Of a stretch of DNA of 64,000 bases, positions 54,887 to 64,000 are shown piece after piece (the first letter of the stretch is position 1; every line of letters begins with the position of its first letter). The translations under genes were made by a program, and so were the position numbers. Source of the stretch: Microdochium bolleyi (Eukaryota > Ascomycota > Sordariomycetes > Xylariales > Microdochiaceae); the NCBI GenBank assembly GCA_001566295.1, contig KQ964246.1, positions 3,596,001 to 3,660,000 on the forward strand, written 5' to 3'. The notes below the pieces were generated by a model. It was not told the DNA's origin. It did not search any database and saw nothing but the letters and a program-made list of their open reading frames with translations.

Positions 54887-56808
54887 CTACTTCCTGTAGT
54901 ATATCTGTTCCTCTCATGTCAGTGTCGCTGTCTGCTATATGCCGTTCGATATAGGCATGAACGTTGGAGTCACCCACCTTCTTGAATTGAAAGTGCAGCT
55001 GTAAGATGCCCTGTAGACCCAATATGGTTAGAACATGCTAACAATGAACACGGGCTCGCCTTCAGCGAGCCAGAGACCGACAGCGAGCAGGGATCAGGGT
55101 AGAAACCGGCAGGTTACACAACGCGCTGCAGGCACAGCCATTGGCCAGCCAGCCTCCCAGATCATTGACATGACCTGAAGAGGGCATTGGTTTGCAGAGA
55201 GCCAGATACACCCCAGGCTCCGCATTCATAGCTCCTGGGCGCATCAAAACACGCGATACGTATGCAAGGGAGGAAGACGCAGTGACTAGAATAGCGCTTG
55301 CACACCACGATATTTGGTGTACGTACCTTGTCGAAGCTGGATCGGAAGCCCCGTTCCCGCTTGGCGCTGTAGTCCCATTCCTTGTCGACGATTCGAAACG
55401 CGATGTCTTCGTAGGGAGGCCCGGCGATGAAGCGGAGGAGGCAGGTGTCTTCCTCTCCGGCGGGGGCGAAAGACTCGCCACGTCGTCGACCGTGCTCGCG
55501 AATGATCTTGAAAGTGGGCGCCTTCGTCTTGTCTATCAAGTCGGGGTAGAAGATGTTGAACTTGTAGCCTTGGACCACCTTGGGCGGTGGGTTGTCGTGA
55601 TCGTAGTGTGTCTGGTTGTACTTGTTCCATTCGTAGCCCATCTGCACTCGATTGAAGTATCGTGGTTTTCGTGGGCGGTACTTGTTCGCCCAGGTCGGCT
55701 TCTCGCTGAGTGCCAGAGATTCCTCCTCCGTGAAGATCTCTTCGTTCTCGCTGATACCGCGAGCCATCTCTCGCTCGTACAGCGCCTTGGTCGCCGAGGA
55801 GAAGTCCTCGTCTGCAGTGGCAGCAAACCGCGCCGTGCCCGGGGCAGGGCTGCTTGCGCTCTGAGCGGCAGCAAGTGCCATCTTCGCCTGCAGCGTGCTC
55901 ACTGAAGAGCCAGAGGCTGCCGGGCCGACTCTTGAAACAACCGACGACGGTGCAGCTGCAGAAGCGGTGCCGACAACAGCTTTGCCACCAGCTGCAGCAT
56001 CACCGCTAGAGATCTGCTTTGCCAGCTCCGGATCCCGCTCAAGCAATTGTTTCGTCCTGGCATCCTTGATTGTCTCGCAGATCCTTTGCAGCTTCGCCTT
56101 GGCCTTGTAGATGGACAAGCTCTTGAGCAGCTGCTCCCAGTAATCCGTGTCCAGAACCTCGTCCGATCTCAATTTGGCCTGGATCTGACCCTCGAGCTTC
56201 TCGAGCTGCTCGAGCGTCTTCGGGCCCAGGATCTTGTCGACATCCGCACCGACAGAGCCGACCACACGCTCCTCAGCTGCAAGGGGTTTGAGCGCCCGCC
56301 GCCTGTCGGCACAGATGATCTTGAGCGCGGACCAGTACTCGGCATTGCGCGAGCTCGCCTCGAGCGTGTGGTACGAGGCGATCTCCGACTCCAGCTCCTC
56401 TAGCTCGGCCTCGCGCAGCTTCTGGATGACTGCGCTGGGCGAGGGCACGTCGATCTCGATGTCCTCGTCCTCGTCGTCGAAAACGTCGCGGTTTGTGTCG
56501 ATGTACCGTAGGTTGAAGGCCAGCAGGTCTATCGGCTTCGCGCGACCCTCGCGCACGCGGATGTCCGCCTTCTTCTTGGATTGCTTCAGGACGAACTTGT
56601 CCTCGTCTGCGACGTATTGCCGTGATTGCTCATCTTGGCTGAGGTAGTGGCCAACAGCTGCAGCGCGACCAGGCTGTGACCTGTTTTGCGCAGGAGGAGG
56701 CCGCGACGGCTTGCTGATTCTGGAGGAGTTGTCTCGTCGGGGAGATGTGATGTCTCGGCGAGTTGGCGATCTTCTGCCACTGATCATGGCCTGCCGATCC
56801 GGATTCAT
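54887..56808 (-). CDS. Cactin, spliceosome-associated protein
   Basis: Nuclear splicing factor (Cay1 in fission yeast; cactin in animals). Model: exon 55327-56808, intron 55011-55326 (316 nt), exon 54978-55010 (33 nt), intron 54905-54977, exon 54887-54904 (18 nt with stop); 510 aa. The end is therefore FDK-GILQLHFQFKK-IYYRK, the conserved cactin C-terminus, which supports both small exons. Other cactin blocks: FNLRYIDTNRDV with the mid domain, and the C-terminal domain with NKYRPRKPRYFNRVQMGYEW, YKFNIFYPDLIDK and LRFIAGPPYEDIAFRIVDKEW. The start at 56808 (MNPDRQAM) is the first ATG; upstream frame has none. Its N-terminal tail is Arg/Ser-rich. Confidence 0.93.
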
Positions 56809-57762
56809 GATGCGTGATAGGCGGCGACTGCTATATGATGCTTGGATATCGAGTATGGAGCAAAATGGTCGAACGGGACGACCGATGGCTTCTTTCGTGG
56901 TTACTCGAGTTGTCGTCGACAAGTGCTGATGCTGTGGTGGTGGATCTGCCTGCAAGCACGACTGGAACTCCACTGCGACAGTAGCCGCGTTTGCATGCTC
57001 CAGTTGCTGCCATTTCTGATTACGTAATACGGGAAAGACTCCGACACAACCTCAACATTCGACTATGCTCTGCAAATACAAGAGCGTACTCATCTCACGC
57101 AAGGTGTGGTGGTACTTTGGACAGGATACGTCATCTCTGGACGCTTCGTAATTGTACGCATTACTCGGGGCTCTTCCGATATAAGAGACTGGGTATTGAG
57201 CATAGTAAGTTATTTGAGCATCATTTTCAAGATGAGGATCTAAAGTAAAACCCGAAAATGAGAATACCAGGACAATAATTAAAGCTATGCGTTGCAGACG
57301 TGAGCCTCCCAAATGACTAAAAGGCTGCAAGAGAAATGAAAGAGGCGAACCAGACAATATGAGACAGTTCCGAAAAAATGCACCAGGAAAGAGTCGCAGC
57401 AGATCAGAATATCTCGAGGCCTGCAAGCAGGATGGTTGATCTCGAGCCGGACTCCCTTTGGACGACATGAGTGAAAAGCTTCAGTATACGGAAGTGTTCG
57501 AACGATTAAATGGGTGGTGGCTTTCAGGTGCCTTCTTGGTCACAACCATGAAAAATTTGGAGTTGGACGAGTTGGAAAAGGTATATACATTCTTGTTCAC
57601 TCGTGAAATGAAACGGAGAAGAGCAGATAATCTACAAGCGAGAACGCTATACAATGACAGATGTCCATGGTAACGCCAACAACTCCGTCATCAATATGCA
57701 CAATCCTGTGCACAAGTTGCTTCTTCGCCGTCCTTAATACTTCCAGCGTCGAGTCCCGCAAC
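56809..57762. other. Intergenic between cactin and kinesin-8
   Basis: Promoter side of cactin and 3' flank of the kinesin gene (both minus strand). AT-richer than average; no coding sequence recognised. Confidence 0.5.
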
Positions 57763-60700
57763 TCAGCGCCAGACAACGTTTCCACGCACATCGCCACGAC
57801 GAGCTGCACCTCCCATCGCTGCACCACCAATAGTGATGCGACGAGTCGTGCGACCAACCTCGGAGGCGTCCTTGCAGTCATTGGGACTTCCAATGGCCCC
57901 GCCGCGCACGCTGCCACCGAAGTTCATGCGCCTAGCTTGACCAGGGGTGAAGGACTTGGCCTCCCGTACGCTCAGGTCAGAGGGGGAGCAGCTGATCGGA
58001 GGGCTACGCCTACGCTCCACGCTACCTCGACGGAGGCGTGAGATGCCATTGATGCTGGAGGATAGCGGGCCAGAGTGGCCGTGGCTTTGCCTGTGGCTCG
58101 AGCCTCCGACGACCGATGAAACACGGCGAGCACTCGCGCTCGCGACATTTCCCGAATTGCCAGTAGATAAGCGATCTTTTCTCTTTGACGCGTGGAGTGC
58201 AGAACGCAACCTGGATGAGTCAATCATGGAAGACTCCGAGTCGGATGACGAAGGCGGCTGGTTCTCATCTACTGTGGACGTAGGCGCACCACTGTAGCTT
58301 ATCGGGGCTGGTAAGCTCGACGATGGCGAAACAGAAGGCCGGGGGCTCAAGGACGCAATGCGAGTCCGGGGCAGCTTGATGTTAGCAGTCTTGCCGAGAT
58401 CCAGTGATCGAAGCGGACTTGGACGATCCTCGGTCTCGGTGGAATTCATGATGAGCGAGGTATTGCTTGTGTTCGGCGAGCCGAATCCTATTGATGGGCG
58501 AGCCTTGGACAGAAAGCCGGCCTGGAACCTGTTTGGTTTTGACGTGGGAAGCGAAGCCGCCTCAGGGACGATCAAAGATGGGCTCGACTCGTCAACCAAG
58601 TCATTCTCGAGGTACGATGGCACTACTGGGGCGATTGGGAGAGTGCGATCAGGCGAGCTTTGTTCTGGGGTGGACTCGTATTTGCGGGGAGTGAGAGCAA
58701 AGTCGGCCAGCGTTCCGGACTCGCCGTCGTCATCGCGCCACCTCACAGCGCGCTTGGAGGGAGACTTCTTCTTGACAGGTGTGAAGGTGACACCCTTACG
58801 TGCATTCCCCGCCTTACGGCGCCGCGGTGAGCCCTTCATCGGCGAGGCAAAGTCCGTGGGTTCGTCTTCTGCCACGGCCGCAAGCTTTGGGTTTGGCACA
58901 GATCGGGCGAGCAACTCGCGAGGAGCAGTAGATGACCTTCTTCGCTTGGGTGTGCTTCTCTTTGCCGGCGCATGAAGCTCAACGGGGTTGAGAGCACCGT
59001 CCGGCTTTATAACATGGCTAGCCGCGGTGACACCAGTCTCCAAGAGCTTGTGGATGATGACCTTGGCATGCTCGACGGCCTCATCCTCACTCATAGATGA
59101 TGTGTCGGACAGTGCTGCCAAGATCTCGAACTGGGCGGTCAGCAGGACTTGCAGTGTGCCTGCGTCGCCAGACTTATCTTGGTCCAGGACTTCCCTGTAT
59201 GCCTCTCTCGTAAATTTGGATTTCAGGAGTTCAGCTTCGAGCTCCAACCGTTCGATCTCGCCGAACTCGCCGGCGCCCGCTGGCAGCTGGTTGATGCTGT
59301 GTTGCAGGGCTACGTCAATAGCGCGTTCCCAATGCGTCTTGTCCAGCTTCTGGTGAAGGTGGTAGCGGCTGTTCTCGAGCTCGAGCATGATCCCATGAGC
59401 AGTCTTGCGGAGCGCTGCAAGGTTGCTCGGCATCGATTCCTCATTTCCTCTGCTCTCACAGACGGTGTCGAAGGCCGCGATCCACGATGACAGTAGTCCG
59501 ATGCGACGTTCGATACCACGAAGCTTCTTCATGTGGGCCACCTTCTCCTGGCGCTCAGTCGACGAGTTTTCATATGCAGCCCGGATCCTCTGAACACCCT
59601 CGCGGACGCAAGCATCTGCCTTCTCCGTCTGTTTGCGGAACTTGGCGAAGAAGATCTTTTCCGCATCCTTTTGCTGCGCCTTGAGCTCGTTAATGAGAGC
59701 CATCTGCTCGTCAATTTTGACCAAGAAGTCCTTGACATGGCGATTGACGTTGAAGACGTTGCGGGTGACTTTGGTCTGGATGTTCTTGGCGCGGTTGGCG
59801 TAACGAAGGGTGTTTTGTGTCTCGTCGAAGTGGACACTAGAAGGGCTGACACAGACGATCATGACCGTCTTGCAGTTGCCACCCAAAGAGAACTTGAGCA
59901 AACGTGTGAGCTTGCTGTTGCGGTATGGGATGTGGTTCTTCTTCCGCGGGTCGCACAATGCATTGATGCAGCTGCCGAGAGCGAGCAGGGACTTGTTGAT
60001 GTTTGCTCCCTCGAGCAACCTCTCGCCGCGGTTCTTGGTGGCGCTCGCTCGCTCACTGCCAGCGAGATCGATTATGCTCAAAGTAGCCATAGTGTAGGGC
60101 TCGTTGACTGGTGCGTTTCTGTCTTTCTGTGCGATGTTGATCTGGATAACGGCGTGAGAACGGGAAGAGGTAGCGTTGGCCTCCGTTGGTGACACTGTGC
60201 GGTACTCGTTGCCCTGGACAATCATGTCCATAACCTCCTGGACATCCTTGGGCTTGTGGCTGGTCAGGCCTGCCACAGTGACCGCGGCGTTAGAGTCTTC
60301 TCGGAGCATGAGACCCTGTTTGCTGCCACCTGGAACGAGCAGGTCTCGGATGGTCTCGTTGTAGATCTCCAGGTACGACAGAGACACCTCAGTGTGTTTT
60401 TCGTCGCTGCGGTCCGCGATCTTCTCGAATAACTCCTGCATCGTGAGGAATATGATACCAGGCATCTGGCTGGTGCCGGTGATGGTGTGTGTCTTTCCGC
60501 AACCTGTTGCGCCGTAGGCGAAGACGGTAGCGTTGTAGCCATCGAGGACGCTGTCAAGGAGCTTTTTCGTTGTGGCCTCGTAAACGTCAGATTGTGTTGT
60601 GTTATCGTCGAAGACCCTGTCGAACGCGAAGACCTGATCTTTGACCTTCTTGCCGTTCGGCACTACTGATCGCGAGAACTTCTGTACTGGGTTGTCTTCT

Positions 60701-61068
60701 GGTGGATCGAAGACTCTGGGAACACTGTGTGAGCTTGAGGGGCCATTGCCGCTCTGGAGACTATATGCTGTACGTACAGACACCTCTCATCGACCACCTT
60801 GATCACGGAGCGGATCCCGCCTTTTCCGAGCTTTGGCTGGGGAGCGCCCGCAAGGGAGCCATCGCCCAGAAACAACGTGCTGTCATCTGATCTTTGTCTG
60901 TGTTGTGTTGTGTAACGGATCAGTATCACCCTAATGTCACCTGCAGCCTCCATCTTGCAAATGCGCCGCGGCTGAGATTACTCACATCTGAGCAGCTTCT
61001 CTGATTGTGAAGGGCCGAACACGGACGACGACCGAGATGGACGAGGCCCCTGGATCAGCAGAGGCCAT
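57763..61068 (-). CDS. KIP3: Kinesin-8 motor protein (Kip3-like)
   Basis: Plus-end-directed motor that shortens microtubules and sets spindle and nuclear position. Model: exon 60986-61068, intron 60898-60985, exon 60778-60897, intron 60716-60777, exon 57763-60715; 1051 aa. The splices build VVVRVRPFTIREAAQ, FLGDGSLAGAPQPKLG and DERCLVFDPPEDNPVQKF in order. Motor motifs: GATGCGKTHTITGT (P-loop, Kip3-type), SSRSHAV (switch I), IDLAGSERAS (switch II) and NKSLLALGSCINAL. A neck/coiled region follows, RHVKDFLVKIDEQMALINELK and onward. The C-terminal tail is basic and Ser/Pro-rich, with KGSPRRRKAG and TPVKKKSPSK blocks that could hold nuclear localisation and CDK-type sites. Confidence 0.96.
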
Positions 61069-62187
61069 GGTGTGGGCTGTCTAGAATCGAACGTGGTATC
61101 GTTTGCAGATAAATTATGCGCTTGCGCAAGAGCTGATGGTAGGTACTGTGTCGAAAGGAATGACGTGGGGAGTAAACAAATCAATGTTTACTTTTGCAGA
61201 AGGGTGCAAGGAGACGTCGACATCCGTGATGGCGGCGTGGGCTGAAAGAAGGAATGTCGCGAAATGCAGCAGCGTCTGCAATGCGCGGCCGAGGTCCGGT
61301 CGAGGTTGTGAATATGGTCGTTGGGCGATGTCGCTGTTGTCGTGAATGAGGGATGGGAATGAAGTAATCGATGCAAGTGCCGCTCAGATAAGTGAGGGTG
61401 CCTGGCCCTGATAAGAACGGCGCTCCGTGAATGTTGACATGGCGCGCGGGCCCGAAGCTTGGGCAGGTGCTCGGGCCCCACTACGCATCCGTGGATGTCA
61501 CTCTACCGCAAGTCTGCGCGGCACCGTGACTTTGCCAGGGCCGCCCCCGGCGGCAAGTGGGGCACAACGACGGGGTGGAGGCACAGTGTTGGCCTGACAA
61601 CGGCCCGCCCAGAGGTCCAAAAGCCAACTGCCCCTGCCGCTCTCCACGAACCACACTCCCGCAGCCAGTCAGATGCACACACGTTGGGCTCCTGCTAATT
61701 TAACTGCCGGTTTCAAACATCTTACTGGGCGTCACGGTCTATAGAAAGATGCTGCAGCTCTGCCTCGTGGCATGTGGCTGGAAACAGGAGACTCCAGCCT
61801 TGGAGAGTTCGGTACGTAATATGTGTTAGTGCTCGTCCATCATTTTAACTATGACGACAACCGGAGACACTCCGTGAACAGTTGGTTTAAGGAGGGAGAG
61901 AAAGCACCCAAGGATGAGGAACAAATAATGATATCTGTATTGAACAAATATCTACGGTGTCGTGCAGCGACTGGAAATTTATCGTGAGCATAGAATTAAT
62001 AGCTCGCACCTCCATTGGGTTATTTCTTTGAACGAGCCCACGATTTGAATTTGTACCAGTATGAAATCATCAGAACGTTAACACCACTTCAACTTTGTCT
62101 ACACTTCGTCAATAACAAGTATTTCATACTCTACTATTATCAACGACAAGCTACCTGAACTCCCGAAAATCATATTTTCTCGCAGAT
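61069..62187. other. Intergenic
   Basis: Promoter of the kinesin gene and 3' flank of the small 97-aa gene. Nothing recognisable as coding. Confidence 0.5.
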
Positions 62188-62601
62188 TCAGTTGGTCGAG
62201 CTGGTCCCATCGTCAGTGGGGAGACCCTCCTCGTCGCCGGGCTCCGCGTATGTTCCCGTGGGCTTGGCGTTGCGCGTGCGGTCGTCGATAATGTTGCTTT
62301 CATCAATGGCATCCTTCTCATCGCGCTCTGTCACACAAGGCAGTGTTACACACATATGGTCAGCTGGATTTTGTCTAAGGAACAAATCGGAAACATGATG
62401 GCCACAAAAAAACCCCTTGTGGGTTATGATCAGGGTAGAGGACTTACCGAGCTGCGCATCCGAGTCCGCGGCGCCGTCCTTGTACGGGCTCTCGACGCTC
62501 TCGTTGCCCGAGGTTACAGGAATGGGACCGTCCTTCTGGCCGGTGCGGGAGACGTACGACTCGTCATTGTACTCGCCGGAGGGGGCGTTCTCGGAAGACA
62601 T
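62188..62601 (-). CDS. Small acidic conserved fungal protein (97 aa)
   Basis: Model: exon 62448-62601, intron 62328-62447 (GTAAGT donor, CAG acceptor), exon 62188-62327; 97 aa. The splice joins SDAQL to ERDEKDAIDESNIIDDRTR in frame. The sequence is hydrophilic and acidic, with blocks YVSRTGQKDGPIPV and GTYAEPGDEEGLPTDDGTS that I recall from hypothetical proteins of other Pezizomycotina. No membrane span, signal peptide or known domain. Function unknown; it looks intrinsically disordered. Confidence 0.78.
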   Translation of the reverse strand: MSSENAPSGEYNDESYVSRTGQKDGPIPVTSGNESVESPYKDGAADSDAQLGKSSTLIITHKGFFCGHHVSDLFLRQNPADHMCVTLPCVTERDEKDAIDESNIIDDRTRNAKPTGTYAEPGDEEGLPTDDGTSSTN

Positions 62602-63560
62602 GGTCAATGGGATTGTGGATGGTATTTCGAGAAAGACGGGTTTTTGTTTGAGCGGATTGGGAGTGATGTCCAGGTAGAATTCGTGGAAGTATTTGTCTGA
62701 TTGTAGTCTGGCAGAAAAGAGAGTGTGGAAGAACACGGGGAAATGCCATGAACTTATATCACTTTCCAGCAACGGAGCATTGGCTCCGGAGGACTGGGTA
62801 GCATCAGTACCTGGTCGTGATACTGAGAAACTAACAATTTGCAGTTGGGCCGATGTATTCATCAGGTCTCTAGGGTGCAATCGGTCTTGCTCAAGCTGGT
62901 TACGTCGTCGACATAGCTCCGTGTAAGTCAGTCTCGGGCGGGCCCACTCTAGCTTCGAGCGGACTGCACCTCCTAAGCTGATGACGCCGTGAATACGTGC
63001 ATCGCGAATTGCTTATTTCAGTCACACCCGGGACTTGGGAACAGAAACACGGAGCAAAAGCCATGTCGGAAGTCACTTGGCTAGTGTGATGCATTTGTTT
63101 AAAGTTGTGCCGTCTTGCTTATTCTCGAAGGGAGAGCGTCGCTGTCAATGACGCCATGATCCGGAGGTCAATCCCCATAGCGCTGTACCGTACGCCATGA
63201 CGCTTTCCATGATTCATTGAATTGTTGATGCGGAAACAGAACTCTGCAGAAGGAAAGGCACAATGAACGACACCGACGTAGTGATGCAATGCGTTTGGCG
63301 AAAGAAAGGGAGGAGTGGTTGGAACCATGTGGCACGAGGATGCCAGTGCAAGGTCTTCGATCGAGCCGTGAGCGGCTGCGGAAAAGACGCTAAGTTTGCA
63401 GCATGTGATAAAGCCGGCAGTACTCAAGCTGCTGCATCCTTATGTCTCGACTGCCTGTGCTACGCGTCTTCCCACAGGGACCACAGTGGTTGTGTATTTT
63501 AAATTGTACAACTATTTTACAGATGGTTCACAGATTGGTTACCAGAGTCACTGTCGTGGC
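62602..63560. other. Intergenic
   Basis: Promoter of the 97-aa gene and 3' flank of the mitochondrial AspRS gene. No coding sequence recognised. Confidence 0.5.
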
Positions 63561-64000
63561 TCATTTCTTGCCCTGCAGGCCATAGATCTTCTCTTGCTCA
63601 GGGGTCGTCCTGCTGGGGCTACCCACGAGCATGTCCTCGCCCTTGTTGTTTTTCGGGAACGCGATGACGTCCCTAACGGAGGGGACATCGCAGAGAATAG
63701 ACAATAGGCGGTCGAAGCCAAACGCGAAGCCTGCATGAGGCGGGCACCCCGCGCGCAGGGCCTCGATCAAATGCGAGAACTGCGCGACGCCCTGGTCGCT
63801 CATCTTGAGCACGTCCCGCATGATGTATTCTTGCAGCTCGGCCACGTGAATACGCCGGCTGCCACCGCCGACCTCGACGCCGTTGAGCACTAGATCATAG
63901 TGCGCGGCCTTGACAGCCAAGGGGTCGGTGGAGAGAAGGCTCAAGTCTTCCGGCGTAGCTGGGAGTGTAAATGGGTGATGGGTCGCGCTGAAGCCAGCTG
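63561..64000 (-). CDS. MSD1: Mitochondrial aspartyl-tRNA synthetase, C-terminal part (cut by window edge)
   Basis: Only the last 145 or so codons are inside the window; the gene continues beyond 64000. The translation reads THHPFTLP at the edge, then LVLNGVEVGGGSRRIH, GCPPHAGFAFGFDRLLSIL (class II motif 3 with its Arg) and VRDVIAFPKNNKGEDML. This is the bacterial-type AspRS layout used in mitochondria, clearly different from the eukaryotic-type core in erdS. It charges mitochondrial tRNA-Asp. Confidence 0.92.
   Translation of the reverse strand, partial: AGFSATHHPFTLPATPEDLSLLSTDPLAVKAAHYDLVLNGVEVGGGSRRIHVAELQEYIMRDVLKMSDQGVAQFSHLIEALRAGCPPHAGFAFGFDRLLSILCDVPSVRDVIAFPKNNKGEDMLVGSPSRTTPEQEKIYGLQGKK

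Overview
The window is nuclear DNA of a filamentous ascomycete (Pezizomycotina, most likely a Sordariomycete). Genes are GC-rich and mostly monocistronic, with short GT-AG introns of about 50-140 nt. They sit on both strands and are separated by long non-coding stretches. Several proteins read like filamentous-fungal orthologues: ROK1 beginning MDILKILSRGTKK, a Ypt4/Rab4-type GTPase, kinesin-8, and an AspRS-DUF2156 fusion. There are no bacterial operons, rRNAs, CRISPR arrays or intact transposons. Gene models below were spliced by hand from splice consensus, reading frame and family conservation.

Layout. 0-5.4 kb: mitochondrial D-lactate dehydrogenase (+) and a decayed HET-domain gene (-). 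5.4-13.5 kb: vacuolar Ca2+/H+ exchanger (+), xylitol dehydrogenase (-) and the DEAD-box helicase ROK1 (+). 13.7-18.5 kb: beta-mannosidase B (-) and a Rab4/Ypt4-like GTPase (-). 19.5-24.1 kb: an SDR (+), a dsRNA-binding-motif protein (-) and a D-2-hydroxyacid dehydrogenase (-). 25-30.7 kb: adenylosuccinate synthetase in 13 exons (+) and a 14-TM MFS exporter (+). 31-33.2 kb: two small poly-Ser membrane proteins (-). 33.9-39.8 kb: an alpha/beta hydrolase (-) divergent from an AspRS-DUF2156 fusion (+), interpreted as a sterol-aspartylation pair (ErdH candidate and ErdS). 40.6-42.9 kb: XLF/NHEJ factor (+). 43-49.9 kb: gene-poor. 49.9-51.5 kb: forkhead transcription factor (-). 54.9-61.1 kb: cactin (-) and kinesin-8 (-). 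62.2-62.6 kb: a small conserved protein (-). 63.6-64 kb: the 3' end of mitochondrial AspRS (-, cut by the window edge).

Most genes are unrelated housekeeping functions. The clearest functional unit is the divergent hydrolase/ErdS pair: ErdS would make ergosteryl-3beta-O-L-aspartate from Asp-tRNA and the hydrolase could remove the aspartate. Xylitol dehydrogenase carries XlnR-like GGNTAAA motifs upstream, which fits pentose regulation. Notable structural points are a 3-nt micro-exon in the exchanger, a 13-nt micro-exon in adenylosuccinate synthetase, loss of the switch II glutamine in the Rab, and repeated IGG motifs plus a Ku-binding-like C-terminus in XLF.
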